NCBI GenBank assembly: GCA_028335825.1
Contig: JAIOKI010000018.1
Location: 310,001-374,000 of the forward strand
DNA length: 64,000 nt
Direction of reading: 5' to 3'
Origin: Nosema muscidifuracis
Taxonomy: Eukaryota > Microsporidia > Nosematidae
Below the pieces are notes generated by a model. It ran no database searches, had not been told where the DNA came from, and saw only the letters and a list, made by a program, of their open reading frames with translations. Both the position numbers and the translations under genes were made by a program. Numbering within the stretch: position 1 is the first letter of the stretch; each line of letters opens with the position of its first letter. This document shows positions 52,604 to 62,573 of this stretch, piece after piece.

Positions 52604-54487
52604 TTAATCAATCTGTAATTCTTTATATGTGTATTCATCAATAATATTACCTTCCTTAAGTGTATTGATCATTCCTGTGTAATTCTTAGGGGATAGAGGT
52701 GCATCTATCTTAAACTCATTTAAATTACCTTTTTGTTTACTAATAATTCTAACAAGATCTTCTTTATTAAGACCTGTCTCATTGAAATATTTCACTAAAA
52801 AAGGTACAAGGATCTTAGACTTCTTAAAATTCGTAATACATTCTGAAATGTATACAGTAAAAAATGGCTCTTTTCCATAGTCATCACATCCCATCTTAAA
52901 ATTATCAGTAATTTGTATTTCATCTTCTTCTTCTTCTGCATCACCAATATCTTCACAAATATTTCTAACTACTCTAAGAATTTCATTATAGTTATCTTTA
53001 ATTTCTTCCTTAGCTATCTCAACTGTCTCGATCTTTTTTGGTTCTTCTACTTCTTCTATTTCCATATTAGCAAATGTATTTCCAGTTAATGCTGGTTTCT
53101 TCCAAGTTTTTTTCCTATCTAAGACATCCATAAGATAAAATCTTACTCTTGATACATATTTATCCTTACATTTAGCAAGATAATTAAGAATAGTATTAGC
53201 ATAATCAGACATTCCTGAGCTGTATAGTTTCTGCCCTATATTATCAATAAATCTAGCAAGTACTTCTACTACTTCTTCATTATCAATCTTAAGATAATCA
53301 TCTAACTTATTTTTGATATGTGTAACACTAATAATATTTAAATTGTACAGATGACTAACAAAGTCAACTGCACCAAGTGTCTTTTTCTTCTTAGCATATC
53401 TCTCTGTTTCTTGTTCCTCAAAGGCATGTTCATAAGCAGATCTGTTTTTAAAAGATTTTATATCAAGAACTGTTCCATCAGCCCATCGAATTTCCTCACT
53501 AAGAATATCCATAGCTGAAGTAAGGACTGTACCAAAGAAAGCAGTCTGCTTTCGATTGAATTTTTCTTCTTCTTTAGATTTAAGTACTTTCTTTAATTCT
53601 CCTACAACTATAGCATATTGTAAACAATACTGAGGTTCTTTGACTGCTTTAAAAACAATAAGATTTCCAATAAACTTAGCTTCCTTAATAGTCTTAAGAT
53701 CCAACTTCTTAAGATTGTATATGATAGTACGAGAAGTCTCCTTTGTAAGTTTATTAAGCTCAAAAGTAGCTTTTTCATAGATTGTTTCAACTTTAACCCT
53801 AAACTGATCTGCATTAATTGGTACTTTATTACTCTCCTTAGTAAGTAATACAAGAGGGAAGGGAGTAACTTTATCATAATTTAATATATCAGATACTGAA
53901 TATTTAATTTGTACTTCTGTAGATACTTTTGGTACAAATACATAAGGTGTACCTTCTTCTTCTTTACTTTCTGCTTTAACTTCCTCTTTATTTTCTACCT
54001 TAGCTTCCTCTTTATTTTCTACTTTAACTTCCTCTTTATTTTCTACTTTAGTATCTTCTTCTAGATTTATGCTTGAAATATTTTTATACATTCTAAGAAG
54101 ATCATTCAAAATATTATTCCTCAATGCATTATATTTTGGACAAGTAGAACACATTTGAATCTTCATTTTTTGATTATCATTTTTATTTTCTTCAACAGTC
54201 TTAGTTTTATTATCTTCATTAACCTTAGTTTTATTTTCTTTAACAACCTTCTTTTCATTTTCTTCTGAACTATCAGAAACATCACTAAAATCATCAGCAG
54301 TTATTGGTGTACCATCAGGTCTACATAAAACAAATTTCTTAGCAGGAGTTTTCTCCTCAATAATATTAAGAGGTGGCGCACTTTTAGTCCTTAATTCGAA
54401 AGGATCTTCTTTCTTAATAAATGTGAGCAATGGCTTTGTGTACTTGTAAATAACTTTTTTCTTCATATAAGATTTTTCGTTATTCAT
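52604..54487 (-). CDS. Translation initiation factor eIF4G (MIF4G protein)
   Basis: eIF4G links cap-binding eIF4E to eIF4A and the ribosome. The middle domain at about residues 195-460 fits MIF4G: YSVSDILNYD, LNKLTKETSRTIIYNLKKL, then FIGNLIVFKAV, FVSHLYNLNIIS and the diagnostic KYVSRVRFYLMDVLDRKKTWK (human SRIRFMLQDVIDLRxNxW), given here in parts. Near the N-terminus YKYTKPLLTF resembles eIF4E-binding motifs such as yeast KYTYGPTFLLQF. An acidic Lys/Glu linker contains four 8-residue repeats (KVENKEEV) made of 24-bp DNA units at about 53965-54055. A C-terminal domain resembles MA3-like helices weakly. CCCC precedes the start. Length is 627 aa. Confidence 0.8.
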   Translation of the reverse strand: MNNEKSYMKKKVIYKYTKPLLTFIKKEDPFELRTKSAPPLNIIEEKTPAKKFVLCRPDGTPITADDFSDVSDSSEENEKKVVKENKTKVNEDNKTKTVEENKNDNQKMKIQMCSTCPKYNALRNNILNDLLRMYKNISSINLEEDTKVENKEEVKVENKEEAKVENKEEVKAESKEEEGTPYVFVPKVSTEVQIKYSVSDILNYDKVTPFPLVLLTKESNKVPINADQFRVKVETIYEKATFELNKLTKETSRTIIYNLKKLDLKTIKEAKFIGNLIVFKAVKEPQYCLQYAIVVGELKKVLKSKEEEKFNRKQTAFFGTVLTSAMDILSEEIRWADGTVLDIKSFKNRSAYEHAFEEQETERYAKKKKTLGAVDFVSHLYNLNIISVTHIKNKLDDYLKIDNEEVVEVLARFIDNIGQKLYSSGMSDYANTILNYLAKCKDKYVSRVRFYLMDVLDRKKTWKKPALTGNTFANMEIEEVEEPKKIETVEIAKEEIKDNYNEILRVVRNICEDIGDAEEEEDEIQITDNFKMGCDDYGKEPFFTVYISECITNFKKSKILVPFLVKYFNETGLNKEDLVRIISKQKGNLNEFKIDAPLSPKNYTGMINTLKEGNIIDEYTYKELQID

Positions 54488-55063
54488 AAGATTTATGGGG
54501 TATTTTTTTTTTATAAATATTTTTGAAACATTTGTTTATTTGTTTCAGAATAAAACTGCATTTATGTACTTATATAATAAAATAGGAAAAAAAGAAAATC
54601 ATATTTTATTTAAATTAAGAATTTATCTGAAACGTTTCATATCTGATGGATGAGGTAATAACGCATGATGCTTTTAAAAATGATAACGAAATTAGATATA
54701 TTATATTTATTTTGATATTTTAGTCTTTTATTTAATATGTAAATATTTTAATTTTTGATTTAGTAAATATTTTTAATTTGTTACATTATTTAATATGTAA
54801 ATATTTCTAACCTTTGATATAAGTAAATATTATAACCTTTTATTTAATAAGTAAATATTTTAATCTTTGATATAAGTAAATATTTCTAATCTTTGATATA
54901 AGTAAATATTTCTAATCTTTGATATAAGTAAATATTTCTAATCTTTGATATAAGTAAATATTCTAATCTTTAATATGTAAATATTATAACCTTTTATTTT
55001 AGTAAATATTTTTAGTCTATTATCTTTAAATTAATTTCATCAATCACCAATAAATGATATATC
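54488..55063. repeat. Tandem array of about 25 bp downstream of DPH3
   Basis: From about 54735 to 55015 a unit TAAGTAAATATTTCTAATCTTTGATA repeats about ten times. The part nearest the eIF4G start (54488-54700) is not repetitive. Confidence 0.8.
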
Positions 55064-55333
55064 TTAATAATTTTCTAAATCTCTTTCTTCATAAACAACT
55101 TTAACTATCAATGAACAACTTGGACATCTTGCTACATCCTCATGATTAATTAAGTCTTCAAGATATATTTCAAACATGTCTCCACAAGGACATGGATATG
55201 TAAATAAAGATTTAGATTTGTCATATATAAAATCTTTAATATCTACTTCATCATAAAAATCAATGTCTTCGTTATTCTTAAAGTCTTGTAATTTATCGAA
55301 ATAATCTTTGTATGATGGAATGAAGGAAGTCAT
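55064..55333 (-). CDS. DPH3: Diphthamide biosynthesis protein 3 (DPH3/Kti11)
   Basis: DPH3 is a small iron-binding protein that supplies electrons for diphthamide synthesis on elongation factor 2 and also works with Elongator in tRNA modification. The CSL zinc-finger domain is clear: [26 protein letters not shown] and [13 protein letters not shown], with metal ligands C48, C50, C70 and C73. The family start is near residue 26 here, so this protein has about 22 extra N-terminal residues. CCCC directly upstream of the first ATG supports the longer start. A 52-bp repeat lies in its 5' flank. Confidence 0.93.
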   Translation of the reverse strand: MTSFIPSYKDYFDKLQDFKNNEDIDFYDEVDIKDFIYDKSKSLFTYPCPCGDMFEIYLEDLINHEDVARCPSCSLIVKVVYEERDLENY

Positions 55334-55345
55334 ACTGGGGTGAAA

Positions 55346-55482
55346 AAGAATAATTTAAAAACTGATTTATTCTTAAAAAACTTATAAGTTGATATAAAAG
55401 AATAATTTAAAAACTGATTTATTCTTAAAAAACTTATAAGTTGATATAAAAGAATAGTTTAAAAACTGATTTATTCTTAAAA
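55346..55482. repeat. 52-bp tandem repeat in the DPH3 5' flank
   Basis: Two full copies and a partial one (starts 55346, 55398, 55450) of a 52-bp unit with AATTTAAAAACTGATTTATT and AACTTATAAGTTGATAT. Copies differ by one base or so. Confidence 0.9.
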
Positions 55483-55528
55483 ATAATATAACGAAATATA
55501 TTGTTATACTTATTTATGCATACTAAAT

Positions 55529-55693
55529 ATGGAAGATTCTGATTCTCCTTACAGTGATCCAGAAAGAGACATCTCTCATATAAATATACAAACTGATCTA
55601 CAATTGAACTATCAAGATACATTTGATGAACATAAGAGAAAAAAGAAGGTGATATTCAAAAATGTAAAGTATAAAAGATCATATTCTTTGTAA
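55529..55693 (+). CDS. Small orphan reading frame, 54 aa
   Basis: The frame encodes a Ser/Asp/Glu-rich N-terminus (MEDSDSPYSDPERD) and a basic C-terminus (DEHKRKKKVIFKNVKYKR). It looks protein-like and its base composition is less AT-biased than the flanks. There is no CCC motif and no recognised homologue, so it is tentative. It is not related to an antisense frame in the same place, which I regard as a shadow. Confidence 0.35.
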   Translation: MEDSDSPYSDPERDISHINIQTDLQLNYQDTFDEHKRKKKVIFKNVKYKRSYSL

Positions 55694-56103
55694 ATTAAAA
55701 AAATATAAAAAATTTAGATTTATTATTTTTGTAATATAATTGAAAAAATCTTTAATTTATAATTTACATAATTTTGACTATGATCTTCAAGAAAAATTCA
55801 TATTTATTAGAAATTAATTTATTTGTAAAAAAATAAATTAATTTACATTTAAAGAGTTTTAATAATTGTATATTTTTTACTAAAAAAATTTATTTAGCAC
55901 TTGAACCATAAAATTTTTACACTCACCTATAAATATTTTATATTCTTATACTCACCTATAAATATTTTAAATTTCTTACACTAACCTATAAATATTTTAT
56001 ATTTCTTATACTCACCTATTAGTTATAAAAATAAAACATTTGATTGTAATTTTGTTTCATATATGACACATTAAAATATATTAATCTACCAAAATTCTTT
56101 ATA
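55694..56103. repeat. Spacer with a 30-bp repeat before the ricin-B-like gene
   Basis: A unit with CTCACCTATAAATATTTTA repeats about four times at 55918-56020. No gene is visible. No CCC motif lies before the next ATG. Confidence 0.75.
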
Positions 56104-56595
56104 ATGCTCATTTACCTCCTATACTTATCATGTGAGAATGTATACAGAATATCTTCATTTTATGATTCACATACAAAGCTTTTTCAGAATACTGATATGG
56201 AGCTAGCTACAGCATTTATACATGCTCATGATGATCCAAGGTTTTACTTCAATATACGTGAGATTAAACCTACTATAGTTAAAATATTCAGTTTAGAAGG
56301 ACCAAAGACATTAGAATATGAACAATCGAGTGAAACACTTAAATTTAAAGAAGATTCTGAAGATAGTGCACAAGAATTTATGATAAAATTCACTCCAGAA
56401 GGAGGATTTAAACTTTTTAAAGATGATAATTGTCTTACACTAGTAGGATCTAGTGAGTTAAGTATGAATTCTTGTTCATCTGAGAAAAAACAAGTATGGA
56501 TGATAATTAATGCAAACAATAGTGCTATAATAAAACCATTTGGTGATATGACATATACTTATGAATATACAGTTATACCTAAAGACCATGATTAA
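56104..56595 (+). CDS. Ricin-B-lectin-like secreted protein
   Basis: A 163-aa protein with a hydrophobic N-terminus (MLIYLLYLSCENVY) that could be a signal peptide. The later part has the beta-trefoil pattern of ricin-type lectins, with DDNCLTLVGSSELSMNSCSS and a QVW (QxW) motif at about residues 130-132. Microsporidia, including Nosema, encode secreted ricin-B-like proteins thought to act in host adherence. The trefoil repeat is weakly kept, so the assignment is moderate. The gene lacks the CCC motif, as do PTP1 and PTP2. Confidence 0.6.
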   Translation: MLIYLLYLSCENVYRISSFYDSHTKLFQNTDMELATAFIHAHDDPRFYFNIREIKPTIVKIFSLEGPKTLEYEQSSETLKFKEDSEDSAQEFMIKFTPEGGFKLFKDDNCLTLVGSSELSMNSCSSEKKQVWMIINANNSAIIKPFGDMTYTYEYTVIPKDHD

Positions 56596-56646
56596 ATATA
56601 TAAAAATATTGCAATACTTTTTTAATATTTAATTTAAATTTTTAAT

Positions 56647-57192
56647 TTATTCTTCATTTTGTAATGAGTAATAGAAATAAGCATTAACGTATATTTCATA
56701 TAGATAATCAAATATTTCATATTCTTCATCTTCAGTATCAAAGAAAGAAAATATCGGACATTTATTATTTCCCTTCCAAATCACTTTTGTAGAATCTATT
56801 TCTTGATCACTTAAGCACATTTTCTTCTCCAATACAGTGTTTTCTATATACTCGTTAGCAAATAATTCAATACGAACTTTACAAATATAATTTTCTGCAT
56901 ACTCTATTTTTATAGACTTTATCCATGAAGCATCGTATTGGTTGTTAATATCAGAAGGAAGCATTTCTAATCCAATATCACAATTTAGAAATGTTTGTTT
57001 CCAAAAATCTTCTAGTTTACCGGATTCACGACTTTTTATAAGAAACTCGTCTCGTTTATGTAATAATGGTTTTATACTGTTATAGTATTCAAGATTTACA
57101 TCAAACTCTTTTTTGGCGTAGATTTTGGCTTGATTGTCTAGTTCATGTTGAAGTTCTTCAAGAGTTGATATATCATGTGGATGAATGGACAT
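56647..57192 (-). CDS. NAP/SET family histone chaperone
   Basis: The family carries histones H2A-H2B or H3-H4 for chromatin assembly. The N-terminal long helix (STLEELQHELDNQAKIYAKKE) is followed by a YYNSIKPLLHKRDEFLIKSR-like helix and FWKQTFLNC, which fits the family's IPxFWxxxLxNHP. The earmuff domain follows: IKSIKIEYAEN, KVRIELFANEYIENTVLEKKM (family FxFxxNxYFxNxxLxK) and IWKGNNKCPIFSFFD. An acidic C-terminal tail is short. Length is 181 aa, smaller than NAP1 (about 390), nearer Vps75/SET. CCC precedes the start. Confidence 0.8.
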   Translation of the reverse strand: MSIHPHDISTLEELQHELDNQAKIYAKKEFDVNLEYYNSIKPLLHKRDEFLIKSRESGKLEDFWKQTFLNCDIGLEMLPSDINNQYDASWIKSIKIEYAENYICKVRIELFANEYIENTVLEKKMCLSDQEIDSTKVIWKGNNKCPIFSFFDTEDEEYEIFDYLYEIYVNAYFYYSLQNEE

Positions 57193-57890
57193 TTAGGGAT
57201 TAAATATGGAATTTTTATAAAATAGAAATTTATGATTAATAATTCATATGATCAATTTCTAATAAACTTTGTGTTTACATGTCTAAAAAATTGACAGCCA
57301 AATTAAATTTTTTTACATTACTGAAAAATTATTATGCCTTTATTTTAATTTAAACTAAAAGATAAATATTAAATATTTTTCAGAAACAAGAGTTGGTTTT
57401 TGAAGTATAATTTAATATTTAGATTTGCATTTTTATATCTTGTCTCAAATTTTTAAATTATTTGATTAAAAATTATATTATCATTTAACTAGATTTATAT
57501 TTGTTTTGAATAAATATCTTTGATAATTATTCTATAAGTTTTTGATTATAAATTTTATTTTTATTTAACTAGATTTATATTTGTTTTAAATAAATATCTT
57601 TGATAATTATTCTATAAAATTTTTAACTAAATATATGATTTCTAATTATTCTATAAATTTTGATTATTAATTATATATTTATTTAAATAGATTAAAATTT
57701 TTATGTTTGTTTTAAATAAATATATGTCTTTCTATTTTTTCTTACATACAGATTTATACATGATATGAATGTTTCGGTTTCATTTTTAAACTTGAGATTT
57801 TTTATTTTTAATTGGTCAATTCGAAATTTTGTTTTGTTTCATTTATGCACAAAAATATAAAAAAAAAATTTCTGCATGACCCTTAAAGAA
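57193..57890. repeat. Gene-free divergent spacer with an 81-bp repeat
   Basis: An approximately 81-bp unit with AACTAGATTTATATTTGTTTT and AAATATCTTTGATAATTATT is duplicated at about 57485-57620. The CCC motif of the next gene is at 57880-57882. Confidence 0.7.
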
Positions 57891-59399
57891 ATGTCTGACA
57901 CAACAGAGTCAATGTCATCTGATGCGGATTCACTTTATTGTCGGATACTGGAGGAAGTTGCTGTTGGGATTAAGTTGTGCAATGAGTGCACAATGAATCC
58001 AGAAATATCTTCTTTAGAAGATTATGTAGTCTGTTATAGCAGACTTCTTCATTGCGTGACTTACCACCATAAAACGATAGATTATACACATTTCCATAAT
58101 CTGTTTATGGCTGAGAAATATCTTCTAAACTATTTTTGTGACCCAGAAGTTTTATCAATTGATCATACATTTAAAGGGAAATATACCAGATATAGTAAGT
58201 TGAGAAATGAAATTGGAATCTGTTCTGAGAAATATTATATGAATGATATTAGTCAATTAAGTTGTGAGCAGGATATTGAATCTTTGATATTTACAATTTA
58301 TAAGAAGAATAAGATTCCATATGATAATTATATGGAATATTTATTACTCACTCTTTTTATTAGAAAGGAGTATAGTAGATTTTTTAAAATTTATAAGAAA
58401 GTTGATCATACTATGTTTACCAATAGATTAGCTATTTTATTGAGTTATCAAGAAGATTGTGAGTTTGAAGTTGAATATGAGTTCTGTAAGGTTAAGAATG
58501 TAATCAACCTTGAAGATCCTAATTTGAAGTATGAAATTTCTGATATTTTACAATTGGTTGTTTTAGAGAATGAAGATTTTAATACATGGAAAACAGGAAT
58601 AAATTTTTATTATGACTGGAATGAGAAAGTTCGTCTTTGGATGAAGAACAGATGTGAGACATCATGTTTATTAGATAAATCTATGATAGAAGAATGTATT
58701 AAACATAAGAGATTTGACGATGGATGGATTATTTATAAATTAGGAAGTAAAGATATTACTACAGAATATCAGAAGATTAGTATTCTTTGTATAGTTGCTT
58801 TACATCATACTAATGATAATATCTGGACTGATAGATTAATTGAGATTATGAATTCAGCTATTGATAAACATGAAGTTTCTATATGTTGTGAACTTGTTCA
58901 AGATATTTTCCAAAGAATAGGAGAGATACCAGAAAAACAAAGGGCTATTATTATAAGAGCATTTATTAAGAAGATTAGAGTTATGGAGAATCATGAAGAA
59001 ATAGTTACATATATTATAAAAGGAATTAATGAATTATGTAAGAAGTGTATTAACACAGAGACATGTGATTTATGTGTAGAACATGCTAATCTTATATATA
59101 AGGAATGGAAAAAAAATAATACTGGTGGATTTTTCTTTAAGACTCACAGCAAATTTGAATCTGAAATCTATGAAAATATGCTTGATATGTGTGATACAGT
59201 AGAAGACTGTGATGGATTTAAAAATGTCTGTAAGGATTTATTGAACAATGAAGCCAAGATTAACAAAGGAATTTATAAAAAATTGCAAAGTGCTCACAGT
59301 AAGACTTGTAGAGATTGTAGACATGGTAAATGTCAAGTTTTACAAGTTAAGGATGAGCAACAATTACTTTATCATATTTTTAATGGATTTCATTTATAG
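57891..59399 (+). CDS. PPR-like helical protein, paralogue B, unknown function
   Basis: A 502-aa protein homologous over its length to the one at 43616; both share the LHC-x-x-YH, CEQ-(D/E)-IESL, RCETS/RSDTS, SMI-x-x-CIK, DGW-IIY and VCKDLLNNEA blocks and the terminal HSK-x-C-x2-C motif. Cysteine pairs CNEC (N-terminal) and CRDC (C-terminal) correspond to those of paralogue A. I set the start at 57891 because CCC is at 57880-57882, eight bases upstream; an ATG at 57876 lies before the motif. The gene has a CCC motif, unlike paralogue A. An additional Cys-rich CKKCINTETCDLC stretch is present only here. Confidence 0.75.
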   Translation: MSDTTESMSSDADSLYCRILEEVAVGIKLCNECTMNPEISSLEDYVVCYSRLLHCVTYHHKTIDYTHFHNLFMAEKYLLNYFCDPEVLSIDHTFKGKYTRYSKLRNEIGICSEKYYMNDISQLSCEQDIESLIFTIYKKNKIPYDNYMEYLLLTLFIRKEYSRFFKIYKKVDHTMFTNRLAILLSYQEDCEFEVEYEFCKVKNVINLEDPNLKYEISDILQLVVLENEDFNTWKTGINFYYDWNEKVRLWMKNRCETSCLLDKSMIEECIKHKRFDDGWIIYKLGSKDITTEYQKISILCIVALHHTNDNIWTDRLIEIMNSAIDKHEVSICCELVQDIFQRIGEIPEKQRAIIIRAFIKKIRVMENHEEIVTYIIKGINELCKKCINTETCDLCVEHANLIYKEWKKNNTGGFFFKTHSKFESEIYENMLDMCDTVEDCDGFKNVCKDLLNNEAKINKGIYKKLQSAHSKTCRDCRHGKCQVLQVKDEQQLLYHIFNGFHL

Positions 59400-62300
59400 T
59401 TATTAAAATATTGATAATATATTTGAAATATGCCCACTTAATTAATGATATTTTTTCTTATAAATGTCATATATTATTTCTTATTTAGAAGAAATCTTTA
59501 GAATATTATTTATTTACAAGGTTTGTATTAATATGAACAAGTTTCTTGTTCATTCCTTTTTTATTTTAGGTTAGTTCATTTCAAAAATTTTATATATATC
59601 ATAATTTTTTTGATAAAATATTCTCTATTACAAAATATGATATGGATTTATTCTATAATTATATATTTCTTATTTTGTATAAAATAACAAATACAACAAA
59701 TTGAATTTTTAATGAATTAAAAATTCATTATTTTTGTTACTAATTTCATATTGTACAAATTAATGAGTTTTTTATTTATTTTATATATACAATTTTTATA
59801 AAAAAATTAATATATCACTTTTAATTAGTTATATATAAAAAGTTTGATTTTGTTAATAATTTATTAAAATTTACTATAGATTTTAATATTAATTATTAAT
59901 GAGAGAAGTTTTGAATGTCAAGGTTGATTTTAATATTTCATATATAAGATTTGATAGATGTATCAAAAAATATTAAAATCTCAAAATAGAAATATTTAAT
60001 TATTGTCAAAATAGAAGTATTTAATTTTTTAAATGTTTTATTTTATAATAGAAATAATTTTAATGAGATGAATTACTCTTTATTAAATAACACTAACTTT
60101 TATTATTTTAAAATAATTTTAAGGGGGTGATTATTTCAATAATTGGTAAACAATTTAAATAATATGTCGTATTTTCATACAACTTTGCTTTATAAATAGT
60201 TTCTTAGAAGTATAAGTTTAAAAGGTTAATTTATTATTTTTAACCCTAAAGATTTTCATATACAAAACATAAAAATAATTAATAATATTTTATTTAGGTT
60301 TAATAATTTTTTTAAATAAAAATGAAGTTTATGATCAACTTCATATTTTGTATAAATTTTTACCTAACTTGAAAATAATTAAATATGATTTTATCAATTT
60401 ATGATCAACTTCATATTTTGTAATTAAAATGTTTACCTAACTTGAGAATAATTAATACCTTCATTATTGTAAAATATTTAAATATGATTTTATTAATTTA
60501 TGATCAACTTCATATTTTGTAATTAAAATGTTTACCTAACTTGAAAATAATTAAATATGGTTTTATTGTAAAATATTTAAATATGATCTTAGCAACGAGT
60601 ATCAAAGTAGATTAGAATTTTATCTTTATATTAAAAATAATTTGATATTTAATGTTTTTATCTATCATAATTGAAAATAAAAAAATTAATAGATTTATAA
60701 CATTAAATGTAAATTACAAAAAATTATACTAAGAAAAATTTAATATAAATATTGTAAACAATTCACTAAAATTTCATATTAAATGAAATACATTTTACCT
60801 GAAAATGTTTTCTAACATTTTCTATTACTCCTTGTTTACAGAAAATAACTAGCCAATTGTTTTTCGATGGCACTAGATACAAATTGTTACAAAATATATT
60901 TCAAAATTATTATTGTTTAGTTTCAAAGAAAATTAAAAGTTTTTTTAATTAATTTTATGTAATCTATCTTAATTAAATGTCAAAATAGTTAATATTAATA
61001 TATTTCTAAGTAAACAAACAAATTTACTTATTTAATTTTAATAAAAATAGGTAAGAGCATTGGAAAATGTTTATCTATTATATTTCATTCAGAGATTTTC
61101 ACATTGAAGAATATGAAATTATTTTTTTTTCGTTGATAATTGTAATCTTGTATTTAAGATTAAAATTTTTATAAACATTTAAATTTATTTAGTTTGTATA
61201 CAATGAATATTCTGTATTAACTTATTATATGCAAATTTAATCACAAGAAATTTTTATATTCAATATTTTGTAAAATATAAGCAGAAGGAATTATTTTTAT
61301 TAAAAAATTTTATTTTCAAATAAATAAAATATTGTTCAGAATGACGCAATAAAACATATTTATTTAATTTATAAATATTTAGATTGATATAATATTAATA
61401 TTTAATCTATTTACATAATTATTATGGTTGTTAAAAATATCTGGATTGATATAATATTTTATCTTATCTATCTACATAATTAATATGAATATTTTTTATA
61501 TTTAGATTGCTAACTATTACGCTTATAGTCTTTTAAAAATTATAAAGAATATTATTTATTTTTAGATTGATATTGTATCAATATTTAATTTATTTACATA
61601 ATTAATATGAATATTATTTATATTTTAATTGATAACTATTACGCTTATAGTCTTTTAAAAATTATAAAGAATATTATTTATATTTAGATTGATATTGTAT
61701 CAATATTTAATTTATTTACATAATTATTATGGAGGTTAAAAATATTTAGTTGATATAATATCAATAATAATTTTTTAATAACAATATTGTTAATATTTAA
61801 TATGAAATCTATCTAGAAATTTAAAATAATGTTGTTTATATTTACATTGATAGATTAATATTTAATCTATTAATAACAATATAAACAACATTATTTTAAT
61901 TGATATAATATCAAGATATGATTTATGAACAAAAATTCATTTGTTAATTAGTAAATTTTTGATAGATAGCTTGTAATTAATATATCGTGAAATCACTGTT
62001 AAAGAATAATTGAATTTAAGTTAAAATAGAGAAATTTACAAATTTAAATCTATTCTATTATTTTTAATAGATATCAATCATTGAAATTGACTAATAAATT
62101 TTTTTATATCTTAGGTAGTTTAGATTAAATATTTAATAATGTTTTTTGCTAATTATATATTTTATGACTCATTTTATGCCAATAAAATTTTATTAATATT
62201 ATTCATTCTGACTCAATTTATAGAATCTTCCAAATTAAAAATATAGAATTTCAAAACACTGTTTACTATATTTTTTCTTTATAAATAAATTCTAAAAAGA

Positions 62301-62573
62301 TTTAAAACAATTAAAAACATCAAATCCTAGGTTTAGGATCACATCATTTGAAACGACTAATGGCTAAACTTAGTAACATTACGTTACGTAAACTCATAAC
62401 ATATAGCCAATTAATAATGTAACACACAATATTAAAATTAATTTAATTGAGAATTGTGTATATAATATTGTTCTTTTGAATATCTTATTGATATTTATGA
62501 AATATGTTAGAATTAATTATTATGATTAATTAAAAAAAATTGATTTAAATTACCTCTGTTTTTTTGATCCCGT
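59400..62573. other. 3.2-kb gene-free gap
   Basis: No gene is visible. A repeat of 70-100 bp (TATGATCAACTTCATATTTTG, TTTACCTAACTTGA) occurs three times at about 60330, 60400 and 60500. A second set (AATTAATATGAATATT, TGATAACTATTACGCTTATAGTC) spans 61380-61750. A less AT-biased island at about 62310-62420 includes a hairpin ATCCTA/TAGGAT (62324-62339). Confidence 0.6.

Noticed and set aside
18661-55482. CRISPR-like arrays
   Set aside because: The tandem arrays have no unique spacers between repeats and the genome is eukaryotic.
55434-55622. Minus-strand 62-codon frame
   Set aside because: It overlaps the 52-bp repeat, has no start motif and lies antisense to a more protein-like short frame.
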